Positions 1 through 14,203 of a stretch of 64,000 bases of DNA are shown one piece after another. Position 1 is the stretch's first letter; each line of letters begins with the position of its first letter. The DNA comes from Alicyclobacillus sp. (GTDB lineage: Bacteria; Bacillota; Bacilli; Alicyclobacillales; Alicyclobacillaceae): the NCBI GenBank assembly GCA_023511295.1, contig JAIMBT010000001.1, positions 124,001-188,000 on the forward strand. Reading direction: 5' to 3'. The notes below the pieces were generated by a model, which did no database searches, was not told the DNA's origin, and was given only the letters and a program-made list of their open reading frames with translations. The translations under genes and the position numbers were made by a program.

Positions 1-2
1 GG

Positions 3-1034
3 GTGTACCCGCGGTACGCAACGCAGTATGCCGGCATCGATGGACAGTGGGCAGTCCTCGGCACGTGCTTGATTGGGTTGGTGATAGCGTGGCTGCACGG
101 ACAGTTGTGCCGCCGACTGCGCCGAGTGCCAGGAGAGTATATGGCCGACGTCGCATTCGGGCGCGTGGTGGGGCGCGTCACAGCGTTTCTGTTCCTTCCG
201 GGCTACCTGCTGTTTCTCGGCGTGAGCGTCTATTCGTTCTCCATCACCATGCAGTCCGTGTTGCCGGCGACGCCGAGGCTCGCCACCGTGACCGCCTTGA
301 CCTTGGTCGCCGTCGTCGGCGCCCTGTACGGTCTGGAGGCGTTGGGCCGTGTCGCGGTTCTGATTCTTCCGCTCACGTTGGTCATCCTGTACACCACCTG
401 TCTGTACATGGTGATCTCGGGCAACATGGTGGGCATCTACCTGCACCCTGTCGACATCGGCGCGTCTGCTGTCGCTGCGGTCCGTCTCGTCCCCATCTTC
501 TTTGGAATCAACATCTTCCTGATGTTCAACACGCACTTCGACCACCGCGGCAACAACCCTGTGACATTGGCTGTTTTATCCATGGTCTTCTCCAGTGTGA
601 GTCTGTTGCTGGTGTACGTCACGGTCATGATGTCGGTCGGTTGGGAAGGCACGAGGACCTTGGCGCACCCGATTGAATTCGTCCTGCAGGCAGCTCAGGT
701 CCAGGGCAACATCGTCCAGCGTTTCGGCATCCTGTTTGTATTCCTGGTGACGTCGTTTGAGACGCTGTTCCTCAGCAACCACCTGTGGGCGCTCTCCGAA
801 TTGACAGCGGGTGTGTTTGGTGCCGGAGACCAGCGCCGCGCTTGGCCGACCTTTCTCTTGGCGCTGTTGGTCATCTGCATTTACCTGTTCATCCCCAACC
901 AACAAGCGGCGGACTGGATGGTGAACTGGATGCTGCTGCCGCTCTCCTGGCTGTACCTGTTTGTGGAGCCGGCCGTCAAACTGGCGACCATCTGGCTCCG
1001 TCGGCTTGACCCAGAACGGACGGTGTATCGGTGA
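3..1034 (+). CDS. GerAB-type spore germination permease, 5' end cut by window edge
   Basis: This is an integral membrane protein of the APC-superfamily endospore germination permease group (GerAB/GrkB). In that family the protein sits in the spore inner membrane as the B subunit of a germinant receptor. About ten hydrophobic segments are visible across 343 residues, ending in a short basic tail after LATIWLRRLDPERTVYR. The frame is open to the first base. The family normally has about 20-25 residues before the YAGIDGQWAVL-like segment, so the true start lies outside the window and the GTG at 3 is not a credible start. GerA or GerC partners are not visible and may lie to the left. A proton- or amino-acid-transporting relative is the alternative. 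Confidence 0.8.
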   Translation: MYPRYATQYAGIDGQWAVLGTCLIGLVIAWLHGQLCRRLRRVPGEYMADVAFGRVVGRVTAFLFLPGYLLFLGVSVYSFSITMQSVLPATPRLATVTALTLVAVVGALYGLEALGRVAVLILPLTLVILYTTCLYMVISGNMVGIYLHPVDIGASAVAAVRLVPIFFGINIFLMFNTHFDHRGNNPVTLAVLSMVFSSVSLLLVYVTVMMSVGWEGTRTLAHPIEFVLQAAQVQGNIVQRFGILFVFLVTSFETLFLSNHLWALSELTAGVFGAGDQRRAWPTFLLALLVICIYLFIPNQQAADWMVNWMLLPLSWLYLFVEPAVKLATIWLRRLDPERTVYR

Positions 1035-1088
1035 CGGTGTCAGGTTTGCGTCCATGGGGGGCTGACACATGTATGGCGATATCTCTTC

Positions 1089-1130
1089 AAAAAAAAGCCG
1101 GCTTCCCTCCTGACATCTCAGGGGAACCGG
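1089..1130 (-). terminator. Rho-independent terminator of the tRNA-Pro gene
   Basis: Read on the minus strand, CCGGTTCCC pairs with GGGAAGCCGG (one bulged G) and is followed by a run of eight T. It lies about 85 bases downstream of the tRNA, where a terminator is expected. No gene lies between the two. Confidence 0.75.
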
Positions 1131-1213
1131 TTGTTCGTGTCCACAGGTGCCGCAGCACCTCGCTTGAGCATCTCACGGACGAAACGCGTTCACGTTGCTT
1201 TACAAAGAAACGA

Positions 1214-1289
1214 TGGTCGGAATGACAGGACTCGAACCTGCGACCTCACGGTCCCGAACCGTGCGCTCTACCACCTGAGCTACATTCCG
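1214..1289 (-). tRNA. tRNA-Pro (anticodon CGG)
   Basis: The minus strand folds as a 76-nt tRNA. The acceptor stem is CGGAATG/CATTCCG with discriminator A and an encoded CCA. The D arm contains AGCTCAGGTGGTAGAGC, the T arm contains GGTTCGAGTCC, and the anticodon loop is TTCGGGA. Anticodon CGG reads the proline codon CCG, a codon used often in this G+C-rich window. It is a single-gene unit between the germination permease and pcrA, pointing away from pcrA. Confidence 0.95.
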
Positions 1290-1459
1290 ATGAGAGGTCG
1301 TCTGCGGTAAAACCGGGCGGTGCAACCGCCACCGTCGAATTCGACAGGAGCTACTATACCACGGCGGAAAATCATCCGTCAACCGCACAGCCCGGGCGCC
1401 CAGAACTTTACATCCATCGGCGGCGGTCAGCCGGCGGGATCAGACGTACTTGAATGGAC

Positions 1460-1465
1460 TATAAT
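1460..1465 (+). promoter_or_regulatory. Candidate -10 box for pcrA
   Basis: A perfect TATAAT lies 33 bases before the preferred pcrA start. No convincing -35 hexamer is seen. If the box is used, transcription begins near 1472, downstream of the ATG at 1454, which supports the GTG at 1499 as the translation start. Confidence 0.45.
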
Positions 1466-1498
1466 GAAAAGACATCAACCGGAGGGGTGGAGGCACGG

Positions 1499-5883
<4,385 letters not shown>

Positions 5884-5900
5884 GCCGGCGGTTTGAGGAA

Positions 5901-5917
5901 CCGTCGGCTACCGACGG
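5901..5917. terminator. Short hairpin after ligA, possible weak terminator
   Basis: CCGTCGG-CTA-CCGACGG forms a 7-bp stem with a 3-base loop between the converging ends of ligA and the small reverse-strand gene. No T tract follows on either strand, so terminator activity is uncertain. Confidence 0.3.
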
Positions 5918-5945
5918 GTGTGGGTGATGGCCAGAAGGGGGGCCG

Positions 5946-6092
5946 TTACTCCCGGCCCCGTACAAATTCTGGCAGTGTGTAGCGCTCTTCAGACTTGGCG
6001 TGGAACCAGGTGACCCGGGTCGACAGACGGCCGAGGGCGAACACAATCGGGATGCCAATCACGATACTGACGATGAGTTCATTGTGGGTCAT
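5946..6092 (-). CDS. Small membrane protein of unknown function (48 aa)
   Basis: A 48-residue protein starts MTHNELIVSIVIGIPIVFAL, giving one N-terminal membrane helix. A charged cytoplasmic-type tail ends LPEFVRGRE. The ATG is preceded by AAAGGGGGTAGCTGG, a strong ribosome site at good spacing, which is the main reason to believe it is real. It lies opposite to both neighbours in the ligA-tagO gap. I do not recognise a family. Confidence 0.6.
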   Translation of the reverse strand: MTHNELIVSIVIGIPIVFALGRLSTRVTWFHAKSEERYTLPEFVRGRE

Positions 6093-6450
6093 CCAGCTAC
6101 CCCCTTTCCACCATCATCGGCGCCGCACGGGACGGCCCGCAACTGATGTGTATGCGGTGGCCGTGCCAGACATGCCCGAACAGGCAATGGCGTTGCATGC
6201 GAGGTGGCGTGCTGGCCGATGCTACATCCAACGGCCCCCGTGCTATAATGGGAGTTAACTGCTGCGGGACGGGCGACAGGTGGGCTGTGTGCACGCGGGC
6301 ACAGCCTGTCCACCCCCGGAACGACAGTACAACGTGCGAACCCTAACAGGAGCGTCCCGCCTTGAACGGGGGCGAAACGCACAAGCCGCAGCCGGCCCCA
6401 CGCGTTCCCGTGACGGGAGTTGGTTCGGCGAATCAGGAAGGGTGACCTCG
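6093..6450. other. Intergenic region between the 48-aa gene and the tagO-like gene
   Basis: No convincing gene is seen in these roughly 360 bases. The stretch holds the leader of the reverse-strand small gene on the left and the extended -10 promoter at 6241-6249, which would give the tagO-like gene an untranslated leader of about 200 bases. I see no clear riboswitch fold in the leader. Confidence 0.5.
6241..6249 (+). promoter_or_regulatory. Extended -10 promoter for the tagO-like gene
   Basis: TGCTATAAT matches the extended -10 pattern TGnTATAAT exactly. No good -35 is visible at 16-18 bases upstream, as expected for extended -10 promoters. Confidence 0.6.
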
Positions 6451-7413
6451 GTGCACGCGCACAGCGCCTTGTACTACGTCCTATGCTTTGCACTCGCGTT
6501 CGTATTCGTCTATGTGACCGTCCCGCCCATGCGCAAGCTGGCGATTCGATACGGTTTTGTCGACCGACCCAATCAGCGAAAGATCCATACGGAGCCCATC
6601 CCGCTCCTCGGCGGGTTGCCGCTGTACGCGGGCTTCGTACTGACCGCCGGCATCTTTGGCCAGGCGGGTCGGACGTTTTGGGGCATTGCGGTGGGCGGCT
6701 TCGTCATCCTCGCCATCGGCGTGCTGGACGACTACTACAAGACCCGCGGCCGCGACTTTAAGGCCTGGCCGAAGTTTTTGATGCAGATTGTGGCGGCTGT
6801 GATTCTGGTTTGCTTCGGCGTGCAGATTGGCGGTATCACCTTGCCGCTGCACCACGGGTTCTACGTGTTCCCACTGTGGTTATCCGTACTCACCACCGTG
6901 CTGTGGGTGGTCGCCCTGACGAACATGCTCAACTTTCTCGACGGCGTCGACGGACTGGCAGGCGGGATTTCGGCCATCTCCGCCGTGACGTTGTTCTTCA
7001 TCGCGCTGCTCAAGGGGCAGCCCGCCATGGCGGTGTTCGCCATTGCCCTGATGGGCTCTGCGCTGGGGTTCCTGCGCCACAACTTCCATCCCGCCCGCAT
7101 TTTCATGGGCGATGCGGGTGCCACGTTCCTCGGCTTCGTCCTGGCGGCCGTGGCGGTGGAAGGTGCATTCAAGAGCGCCACGTTGGTTTCGCTGGTGGTG
7201 CCGGTGCTCGCGCTCGGCGTCCCCATTCTCGACACGCTCTGGGTCATCATTCGCCGGTTCAAGGAGAACCGGCCCATCTACGTGGCGGACAAGGGGCACA
7301 CCTTCCACATGCTGATGAAGTCTGGGCTGACCCAGATTCAAACCGTCGCGTTCTTGTACCTGCTGGGGCTGTGTTTTTCACTCGCTTCGATTGTCGTGTT
7401 GTTGGTCAGTTAG
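6451..7413 (+). CDS. tagO: Undecaprenyl-phosphate GlcNAc-1-phosphate transferase (TagO/WecA type)
   Basis: This is a polytopic enzyme of the MraY/WecA family. It moves a sugar-1-phosphate from a UDP-sugar to undecaprenyl phosphate, the first step of wall-polymer or surface-glycan assembly. The 320 residues show GLPLYAGF, the DDYYKTRGRD loop (metal-binding DD), NFLDGVDGLAGG, FMGDAGATFLGF, and a late cytoplasmic loop with DKGHTFHMLMKSG. The HxxH-type loop fits TagO/WecA rather than MraY. GTG 6451 is chosen with AGGAAGGG 8 bases upstream; GTG 6442 is too close to that site. It could supply the lipid-linked primer for the glycan locus near 30-37 kb, which is inference. Confidence 0.85.
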   Translation: MHAHSALYYVLCFALAFVFVYVTVPPMRKLAIRYGFVDRPNQRKIHTEPIPLLGGLPLYAGFVLTAGIFGQAGRTFWGIAVGGFVILAIGVLDDYYKTRGRDFKAWPKFLMQIVAAVILVCFGVQIGGITLPLHHGFYVFPLWLSVLTTVLWVVALTNMLNFLDGVDGLAGGISAISAVTLFFIALLKGQPAMAVFAIALMGSALGFLRHNFHPARIFMGDAGATFLGFVLAAVAVEGAFKSATLVSLVVPVLALGVPILDTLWVIIRRFKENRPIYVADKGHTFHMLMKSGLTQIQTVAFLYLLGLCFSLASIVVLLVS

Positions 7414-7471
7414 CGGCGCCGCAGGCACATCTTGGTACGGCTCGCCGCCCCATGGGTAAGGAGGACAAACG

Positions 7472-7762
7472 TTGCAGATCACGCATGACACCGTTCGCGA
7501 CGTGGCGCGACTCGCCCGCCTCGCCGTCAGCGAGGCCGAGGCGCACGCGCTCGCGCCGCAACTCTCGGCCATCATCTCCTACGCGGAGCAACTCCAGTCC
7601 GTGGACCTCACCGAAGTACCACCTACCAGTCATCCACTCGCTCTCATGAACGTCTTTCGGGCGGACGAACCCCGACCCAGCCTGCCTCGCGAAGTGGCGC
7701 TTGCCCAGGCGCCGGACAGCGATGGGGGGCAGGTCCGAGTGCCTGCGGTATTGGAGGGATGA
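7472..7762 (+). CDS. gatC: Asp-tRNA(Asn)/Glu-tRNA(Gln) amidotransferase subunit C
   Basis: GatC is the small bridging subunit of the GatCAB complex that turns mischarged Glu-tRNA(Gln) and Asp-tRNA(Asn) into Gln- and Asn-tRNA. The 96 residues show the family pattern VRDVARLARLAVSEAEA, then LSAIISYAEQL. A near-C-terminal segment FRADEPRPSL wraps GatA in known structures. The start is TTG, chosen because TAAGGAGG lies about 6 bases before it. The stop overlaps the gatA ATG (ATGA), so the subunits are translationally coupled. Confidence 0.93.
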   Translation: MQITHDTVRDVARLARLAVSEAEAHALAPQLSAIISYAEQLQSVDLTEVPPTSHPLALMNVFRADEPRPSLPREVALAQAPDSDGGQVRVPAVLEG

Positions 7763-9207
7763 AGCACGTGTTGCCGACCATTCGTGAAATCGCAGATTCG
7801 CTGCGCCGAAAGGAGACCCAGCCGTCCGAGTGGATGGCGCAATCCCTTGCGGCCGTGCGCGAGCGGGACGGGGCCATCGGCGCGTTCCTGACCCTCGACG
7901 CAGACGGTGCCGTCGAGCGGGCTCGCCGATTGGACGGGCAACCGCAGACGAATCCGATGTTCGGCGTGCCGTTCGCGCTGAAGGACAACATCTGCACGGA
8001 GGGACTGCGGACGACCGCCGCCAGTCGCATCTTGGAATCGTACATACCCCCGTACTCCGCCACCGCCGGTCAACGGCTCGCCGACGCGGGCGCGGTGCTG
8101 ATTGGGAAAACCAACCTCGACGAATTCGCGATGGGTTCGTCCACAGAGAACTCCGCATTCCAAAAGACCCGCAATCCGTACCACTCGGACGCTGTACCGG
8201 GCGGGTCCAGCGGGGGGTCCGCCGCCGCGGTGGCGGCCGGACTCGTACCGTTTGCGCTCGGTTCGGACACAGGCGGTTCCATCCGTCAACCCGCCGCCTT
8301 CTGCGGCGTGGTGGGCTTGAAGCCAACCTACGGCCGCGTCTCGCGCTACGGGCTGATTGCGTTCGGCTCCTCATTAGACCAGATTGGCCCGCTCACTCGC
8401 ACGGTTGAGGATGCGGCTTTGGTCCTGCAGGCCATCGCCGGGCATGATCCCAACGACTCCACGTCCGCACCGCAACCTGTGGACGATTGGATGGCTGCGC
8501 TCGAGCGCGGAGTCCGCGGCCTGCGCATCGGGGTCGTCCGCACGGGGGAAGAAGAAGGAGTCCATCCGGGCGTCCAAGCCGCGGTCGACGCTGCCCTACG
8601 CACGTTGGAGGGCGCCGGTGCGGAGATTGTCGAAGTCGCGCTGCCGCATGCGCAGTACGCGGTGGCATCGTACTACCTGGTTGCGCCAGCCGAGGCGTCG
8701 GCGAACCTTGCGCGCTTCGACGGGGTCCGCTACGGCCGCCGCGTCGTTGGCGAGACGCTTACGGACATGTATGAGCGCAGCCGCAGTGAAGGCTTCGGCC
8801 TCGAGGTGAAGCGGCGCATCATGATTGGCACGTACATCCTCTCGGAGGGCTACTACGACGCGTATTACAAACGGGCGCAGCAGATGCGCACGCTGATACG
8901 TCAGGACTATGAAGCGGCGTTCGAGAGATGCGACGTCGTGGTCACCCCGACCGCACCCACTCCGGCGTTCCGGTTTGGCGAGAAATCGGATCCGCTGCAG
9001 ATGTACTTGACCGACCTGTTCACCATTCCGGCGAACCTGGCGGGCCTGCCAGGCCTCAGCGTGCCGTGCGGGATGGTGGACGGCCTGCCTGTAGGTATTC
9101 AGTTTGTCGGGCGGGCGTTCGACGAGGCGACCTTGTTGCAAATTGGGCACGCGTACGAACAGGAGCGCGGCTTTCCGATGCCCACACCGGAGGTGGCAGG
9201 GCAGTGA
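7759..9207 (+). CDS. gatA: Glutamyl/aspartyl-tRNA amidotransferase subunit A
   Basis: GatA is the glutaminase subunit; it releases ammonia that is channelled to GatB. This amidase-signature protein of 482 residues has the Ser-cisSer-Lys triad. The lysine is in FALKDNI (K75), the cis-serine in [10 protein letters not shown] (S150) and the nucleophile in [11 protein letters not shown] (S174). Length and start agree with the family. The gene overlaps gatC by 4 bases and gatB by 4 bases (GTGA), forming a gatC-gatA-gatB transcription unit. Confidence 0.96.
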   Translation: MKHVLPTIREIADSLRRKETQPSEWMAQSLAAVRERDGAIGAFLTLDADGAVERARRLDGQPQTNPMFGVPFALKDNICTEGLRTTAASRILESYIPPYSATAGQRLADAGAVLIGKTNLDEFAMGSSTENSAFQKTRNPYHSDAVPGGSSGGSAAAVAAGLVPFALGSDTGGSIRQPAAFCGVVGLKPTYGRVSRYGLIAFGSSLDQIGPLTRTVEDAALVLQAIAGHDPNDSTSAPQPVDDWMAALERGVRGLRIGVVRTGEEEGVHPGVQAAVDAALRTLEGAGAEIVEVALPHAQYAVASYYLVAPAEASANLARFDGVRYGRRVVGETLTDMYERSRSEGFGLEVKRRIMIGTYILSEGYYDAYYKRAQQMRTLIRQDYEAAFERCDVVVTPTAPTPAFRFGEKSDPLQMYLTDLFTIPANLAGLPGLSVPCGMVDGLPVGIQFVGRAFDEATLLQIGHAYEQERGFPMPTPEVAGQ

Positions 9208-10676
9208 GTACACAATCCGTTTCCACATCGGCGCCGTTGTTCGAAACTGTCATCGGCCTTGAAGTCCACGTCGAGTTGAAAACCGAGACGAAGATCTTTT
9301 GCGGCTGCAAGACGACGTTCGGCAGTCCGCCGAATACCAACGTCTGTCCCGTGTGTCTCGGGCTGCCGGGCGCACTACCGGTGCTCAACCGACGGGCGGT
9401 GGAGTTGGCAGTCAAAGCAGCGATGGCGCTCGGGTGCCACATCAACCAGGACTGTAAGTTCGACCGAAAGAACTACTTCTACCCAGACCTGCCGAAAGGA
9501 TACCAGATCTCGCAGTACGACCGACCCATCGGCGAACACGGGCACCTGGAGATTGAAGTTGGCGGGGAGCGCCGGCGGATTGGCATCACCCGTGTGCACC
9601 TCGAAGAAGACGCGGGTAAATCTTCCCACGCAGCGGATGGAACGCACACCCTGGTCGACTACAACCGCACAGGCGTGCCGTTGATTGAGATTGTGTCCGA
9701 GCCGGACATCCGGTCGCCGGAAGAAGCGCGGCTGTACCTGGAGGGTATCCGCGCCGTGATGCAGTACTGCGACGTCTCCGACTGCCGGATGGAAGAAGGG
9801 TCCCTGCGGTGCGATGCGAACATCTCCCTGCGTCCGTTTGGCCAGACGGCGTTCGGGCAGAAGATTGAGTTGAAGAACATGAACTCGTTCCGCAACGTGC
9901 AGAAGGCCCTCGAGTTCGAGGTGGAGCGCCAGACGGCGATGCTGCAGCGTGGGGAAGCAGTGGAGCAGGAGACTCGGCGCTTCGACGAGGCGACGCAGAC
10001 CACCGTGCTGATGCGAACGAAGGAAGAGGCCCACGACTACCGGTACTTCCCAGACCCTGACTTGGTCCCACTGGCCATCGACGACGCCTGGTTGGGACAA
10101 CTGCGCGCGGAGTTGCCGGAGCTCCCGGCAACCAAACGCCGACGGTACGTGGAGGAGCTCGGCCTGCCTCCGTACGACGCGGGTGTTTTGACGAGCGATC
10201 CGGCCCTCGCCCATTACTTCGAAGCGGTCGTGGCGGCGGGTGCCGACGCGAAGCAGGCGAGCAACTGGGTGATGGGGGACCTCCTGGCGTACCTGAACAA
10301 CCGCGGACGCTCGGTGGCGGACGCTCCGCTAGCGCCGGAACACCTCGCTGCACTGATTGGCGAAGTGGCACGCGACACCATCTCCAGCAAACAGGCCCGA
10401 GAAGTATTCCAAATCTCGTGCGAGACGGGAACGGACCCGCAGACGGTCATCCGCGAGCGCGGGATGGCGCAAATCAGCGACGCGGACGCCCTCCTCCCGG
10501 TGATTGACCAGGTGATTGCGGAGAACCCGAAGTCGGTCAGCGACTATCTCGGTGGCAAGCAGAAAGCCATCGGGGCGCTTGTCGGCCAGGTGATGAAGGC
10601 AACGCAGGGAAAGGCGAATCCCGGAATGGTCAACCGCCTCATCGCCGAGCGGATTGCGGCGGCGTCGGAGTCGTGA
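9204..10676 (+). CDS. gatB: Aspartyl/glutamyl-tRNA amidotransferase subunit B
   Basis: GatB is the kinase/transamidase subunit: it phosphorylates the mischarged amino acid and adds ammonia. The 490 residues begin shortly before [14 protein letters not shown], have the zinc-site cysteines in FCGCKTTFG and [11 protein letters not shown], and continue with [18 protein letters not shown] and HLEEDAGKS. They end with the YqeY-like tail domain ([19 protein letters not shown]). The open frame extends far upstream inside gatA. GTG 9204, overlapping the gatA stop and following GGAGG, is the expected start. Confidence 0.96.
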   Translation: MSTQSVSTSAPLFETVIGLEVHVELKTETKIFCGCKTTFGSPPNTNVCPVCLGLPGALPVLNRRAVELAVKAAMALGCHINQDCKFDRKNYFYPDLPKGYQISQYDRPIGEHGHLEIEVGGERRRIGITRVHLEEDAGKSSHAADGTHTLVDYNRTGVPLIEIVSEPDIRSPEEARLYLEGIRAVMQYCDVSDCRMEEGSLRCDANISLRPFGQTAFGQKIELKNMNSFRNVQKALEFEVERQTAMLQRGEAVEQETRRFDEATQTTVLMRTKEEAHDYRYFPDPDLVPLAIDDAWLGQLRAELPELPATKRRRYVEELGLPPYDAGVLTSDPALAHYFEAVVAAGADAKQASNWVMGDLLAYLNNRGRSVADAPLAPEHLAALIGEVARDTISSKQAREVFQISCETGTDPQTVIRERGMAQISDADALLPVIDQVIAENPKSVSDYLGGKQKAIGALVGQVMKATQGKANPGMVNRLIAERIAAASES

Positions 10677-12229
10677 GCCCGGCAGGTCAGGGGCCGTCGC
10701 ATCGTCGCCGCCCAGCTACGGACCGCAGGCTCCAGCGCAGCGCGGTTGGCGGTCGCGATGGGAAGCGTGATGGCCACGCCGCGACAGCGGCGAACGACGT
10801 CGGCCCGGACGTGGCGGTGGGCGAACAGGGGACCATCCTGGTGGAGCGCTTGAACGACGATGGCGACGGGGTCGGCCGGTTTCGCGGATGGACGGCGTTT
10901 GTGCCTGGCGCACTGCCGGGAGAGACCGTCACGGTGCAGGTGACCGCGGTGCATCGGCGGCATTTGGAAGCTGTCGTGATGGACGGATCAGTCCACCCAC
11001 GGTCTCCACTCCGGGCTACGCCGCTGTGCGGGGTGTTCAGCCAGTGCGGAGGCTGTCAACTGCAACACCTCACGTACGACGCCCAACTGCGACAGAAGCA
11101 GGCGGTGGTGGTGAACGCCCTTCGCCGCATCGGGCGGTTTGCAGTGGTCCATCCCGATGGGACCACAAACCCGGCATCAGATCTGGCGCCCAATGAGGGC
11201 CTCGAACCCTTGGCTATCCGTGTGCGCCCGACCCTCGGGATGGCGTTTCCGTGGCGGTATCGCAACCAGATTCAGGTTCCTGTGACCTGGGATGACGCCA
11301 CCAAGCGCTTGAAACCTGGCTTCTTCGCAGCCCGCAGCCACCGCCCAATTCCGGTGTCTGCGTGCCACCTTGTGCCGGAAGACGTGGAGCGCAGCATGAA
11401 CGACGTTCCCGCTGAACTCAGCCGTACGCTCGGCACGGGGGCTGCCGACATTCACCACCTCGTGTTCCGCCACTCCCGCGCGACTGGCGAACAGATGCTG
11501 ATTGTCTGCGCCCGCCGCGACACCCCGGCGCTGCGGGCTGCCTGCCGAAGCTTACAGCGAGACCCCATCGTATCCGTCGCGCTGACCATCCAGCCGCAGC
11601 CGACCGGACCCATCTGGGGGAACGAGGTAGACGTCCTGGCCGGCAAGTCGGCGCTCACGGAACGGCTCGGTTCCGTGGAGTACCTGGTGTCCCCGCGGTC
11701 GTTCTTTCAGGTGAATACGGAACAGGCAGAGGTCTTGACGCAGTTGGTGCGGCAGATGGCTGGGTCGGCTCTGTTGCACTCCGTATTGGATGCATACTGC
11801 GGGACGGGAACGTTCAGTCTCGCCTTGGCCCCGTGCGCGGAGCAGGTGATGGGGATTGAGGCCGTGGCCGCCGCCGTCGCGGATGCCCGACGGAACGCGG
11901 TGCATAACGGCATCGGAAACGCCCAGTTCACCGCGGGCGAGGTGGAACACGTCCTGCCGCGATGGGCGGAGGAGGGGCGGACGTTTGATCTGGCCGTGAT
12001 CGATCCGCCCCGCAAAGGATGCCGCAAGGAGGTGCTACAGGCCCTTCGTCACGCGCGCATCCCGCGCATCGTGTACGTCTCCTGCAACCCGTCCACACTT
12101 GCCCGCGACCTGCGGTGGTTGGTCGACGATGGCTACACCGTCTCGGACGTGCAACCTGTCGACATGTTCCCCCAGACGGCGCATGTGGAGTGCGTGGTGG
12201 TACTGAATCTGGCTGTTGTAGCCAAATAA
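10673..12229 (+). CDS. rlmD: 23S rRNA (uracil-C5)-methyltransferase, RlmD/RlmCD type
   Basis: This is a TrmA-family enzyme methylating uridines of 23S rRNA with SAM. In order it has a TRAM domain ([20 protein letters not shown]), an Fe-S cluster site ([10 protein letters not shown]), and the SAM site [22 protein letters not shown] and the catalytic cysteine in [13 protein letters not shown] follow. The first 45 residues are basic and poorly conserved-looking. GTG 10673 overlaps the gatB stop, and I see no better ribosome site further in. In Bacillus the equivalent gene (yefA, rlmCD) also follows gatCAB, so RlmCD activity on both classical sites is plausible. Confidence 0.9.
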   Translation: MSPAGQGPSHRRRPATDRRLQRSAVGGRDGKRDGHAATAANDVGPDVAVGEQGTILVERLNDDGDGVGRFRGWTAFVPGALPGETVTVQVTAVHRRHLEAVVMDGSVHPRSPLRATPLCGVFSQCGGCQLQHLTYDAQLRQKQAVVVNALRRIGRFAVVHPDGTTNPASDLAPNEGLEPLAIRVRPTLGMAFPWRYRNQIQVPVTWDDATKRLKPGFFAARSHRPIPVSACHLVPEDVERSMNDVPAELSRTLGTGAADIHHLVFRHSRATGEQMLIVCARRDTPALRAACRSLQRDPIVSVALTIQPQPTGPIWGNEVDVLAGKSALTERLGSVEYLVSPRSFFQVNTEQAEVLTQLVRQMAGSALLHSVLDAYCGTGTFSLALAPCAEQVMGIEAVAAAVADARRNAVHNGIGNAQFTAGEVEHVLPRWAEEGRTFDLAVIDPPRKGCRKEVLQALRHARIPRIVYVSCNPSTLARDLRWLVDDGYTVSDVQPVDMFPQTAHVECVVVLNLAVVAK

Positions 12230-12363
12230 CAATCTCCTGCAATCCCAAATAAACCCCTGCTCCAGACATCATAAACACCGGATACAAGCCAGATTGAAAG
12301 CACTTTGGAGAGGGGATGTTAGACAGCGTTTTGGACTTGATCTGCCCAGGGGGTGGAGACGGG

Positions 12364-12885
12364 ATGCAAATTCACAGGATGAAGTCGTACTCAATGTCGA
12401 TCTTGGGGATGTTGGTTGGTCAATCGGCAATCGTCTTTGTACTTTACTTAATATGTAACGTGATTACTTTGTTTACATTCCCATTTGCAGGCTACCTTGT
12501 TGGGGGATTGGTTACGTTTTCCTTGTATGCGCTTGTCTGGTCGCTGATATGGTGGATTCTTTATATGAAACATGGTATCAAGCAATTCTCTCTTCAATTA
12601 ACCTTCGCCACGCTCCCCCTCATTGGTTTCACAACGTGGTACATCTGGATGCACCCTACGCCAAACTATCAAATGATGATTCCTCTATTGCCATCGGACA
12701 TTCATTGTTATTTTGCGACCGCTGTAACGGGTACATTGTTATTCCCTTGGTATTCAATAGCTCTAAGACAATTTTTCTCGAAAGAGCATAAGTGGTTGCG
12801 ATTTCTCTGGATGATGTCGCCTGTGGCAATCGGAGGACTTATCAGCTTTACGTTGTGCTTCAAACTCCTTCCTGCTCAGTGGTAG
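12364..12885 (+). CDS. Hypothetical membrane protein in an AT-richer patch
   Basis: This 173-residue protein of unknown family has about five hydrophobic segments (for example MLVGQSAIVFVLYLIC, TFPFAGYLVGGLVTF and LLFPWYSIALRQFF). ATG 12364 follows GGTGGAGACGGG at good spacing; an ATG at 12316 in the same frame is less well placed. Codon use is visibly more A/T-rich than in rlmD and the genes after 12.9 kb, suggesting separate acquisition. It stands alone, with no neighbour that hints at a job. Confidence 0.6.
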   Translation: MQIHRMKSYSMSILGMLVGQSAIVFVLYLICNVITLFTFPFAGYLVGGLVTFSLYALVWSLIWWILYMKHGIKQFSLQLTFATLPLIGFTTWYIWMHPTPNYQMMIPLLPSDIHCYFATAVTGTLLFPWYSIALRQFFSKEHKWLRFLWMMSPVAIGGLISFTLCFKLLPAQW

Positions 12886-12948
12886 CGATCACCCAGGTGG
12901 TGTCTGAACAGCTTCAGGGGAAACTCCCAATGGGAATGGAGGTCTCCG

Positions 12949-13458
12949 ATGGAACTGGTGTCTCAACCCATGGGCACGACGGATGCTCGCGTGGTCGCTG
13001 GGTGGGTGTACGATCCCCCGTACGATTTCTACAACGTGGGCGGAACTGACGAGGCAATCGCCGAACTCGTTGACGGGTCGTATCGGCTCGTTCAATCGAC
13101 AGATGGAGACGTCATCGGATTCTACTGTGTCGGCCAATCCGCCCAAGTTCCGTCCGGTGTGGGGGCTGGGGTCTACGCGATGGGCCGCGATGTGGTGGAC
13201 GTCGGGATTGGCATGCGGCCGGAGTTGACAGGACGGGGACTCGGTACCACATTCTTCGCGTTTGTGGTTCGCGAGATCCTTCGACATCACCCACGTGCTC
13301 AGCTTCGGCTGACGGTCGCCACGTTCAACAAGCGGGCCATCCGGCTATACGAGAAGTTTGACTTTCGGGCGGTGGCGGAGTTTGAACATCAGGGTATGAG
13401 ATTTCAGGTCATGACGAGGTCAAGCGACGTCTTCGCCCACAACGCGAACGAGAGCTGA
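12949..13458 (+). CDS. GNAT-family N-acetyltransferase
   Basis: This 169-residue acyl-CoA-dependent acetyltransferase has the acetyl-CoA pyrophosphate loop RPELTGRGLGTTFF, the beta-strand DVGIGM before it, and the motif B region NKRAIRLYEKFDF. The substrate cannot be read. The ATG has GGAGG 8 bases upstream. It precedes the PaiB-like regulator. In Bacillus subtilis paiA (a GNAT polyamine acetyltransferase) precedes paiB, so a PaiA-like role is possible, though the sequence is not obviously PaiA. Confidence 0.8.
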   Translation: MELVSQPMGTTDARVVAGWVYDPPYDFYNVGGTDEAIAELVDGSYRLVQSTDGDVIGFYCVGQSAQVPSGVGAGVYAMGRDVVDVGIGMRPELTGRGLGTTFFAFVVREILRHHPRAQLRLTVATFNKRAIRLYEKFDFRAVAEFEHQGMRFQVMTRSSDVFAHNANES

Positions 13459-13551
13459 GGGTCTTGACGGACGGCGAGTCAGCGGTTCATCATCGGTGAT
13501 GGCCGCTCCTATAGGAATATTCGTGCGATGACGAGAGCGGAGGAGAACGCT

Positions 13552-14172
13552 GTGTACATTCCAAAGCTGTATCGCTTGGACCGCGATGAAGCCGTGCAGA
13601 TAATGAAATGGTACCCGTTTGCCATTCTGGTGACCGTTGACCGTGGGACCCCCATCGCCACCCACATTCCTGTCGAGATTCGTGAAGCAGGGGACAAAAT
13701 TTTCGCTTTGGGGCATATCGCTTACGGCAATGCGCAGAAGCACACCATCCCGCACAACGACAAGGTTCTCCTCATCTTCCAAGGGCCCCACACCTACATT
13801 TCATCCAGCTGGTACGAGGCAGAGAACGTGCCGACGTGGGATTACGTGGCTGTTCACGCGTATGGGACGTCGCGTGTGATCTCCGGTCACGAGTTGGAAG
13901 ACCACCTGTCCGCTCTGCTCGAGCGATACGAATCGAACCGACCGAATGGGCGACGTTGGGACACCCTCAGTTGTGAACTGCTCCAGGGTCAGATGAAAGG
14001 CATCGTGGCGTTTCAGATAGAGATCACCGCCATTGAAGGCTCAGCCAAACTCAGTCAGAATCGGAACGACCGAGACTACAAAACCATTGTCGGCAAACTG
14101 GAAGAGTCAGGCGAAGAGAACGCGCGTCACGTTGCAGAGTGGATGCGCGGTCGGCGCCCTCATCTGTTCTGA
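13552..14172 (+). CDS. paiB: PaiB-type FMN-binding split-barrel regulator
   Basis: PaiB proteins carry a split-barrel flavin-binding fold and in Bacillus subtilis reduce protease synthesis and sporulation. The 206 residues start VYIPKLYRLDRDEA and contain GTPIATHIPVEI, GHIAYGNAQK, the very typical FQGPHTYISSSWYE and a late KLSQNRNDRDY. All these are family hallmarks. GTG 13552 is preferred because CGGAGGAG sits 6-7 bases before it and known members begin at this Tyr-Ile-Pro. An in-frame ATG at 13528 lacks a site. Confidence 0.85.
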   Translation: MYIPKLYRLDRDEAVQIMKWYPFAILVTVDRGTPIATHIPVEIREAGDKIFALGHIAYGNAQKHTIPHNDKVLLIFQGPHTYISSSWYEAENVPTWDYVAVHAYGTSRVISGHELEDHLSALLERYESNRPNGRRWDTLSCELLQGQMKGIVAFQIEITAIEGSAKLSQNRNDRDYKTIVGKLEESGEENARHVAEWMRGRRPHLF

Positions 14173-14203
14173 CAACCGGTTGAAACGGAGGTGGGATTCA
14201 GCG

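Noticed and set aside
1454-1498. ATG 1454 as the pcrA start
   Set aside because: A TATAAT box lies just downstream of it and it lacks a ribosome site; GTG 1499 has GGAGG at good spacing.
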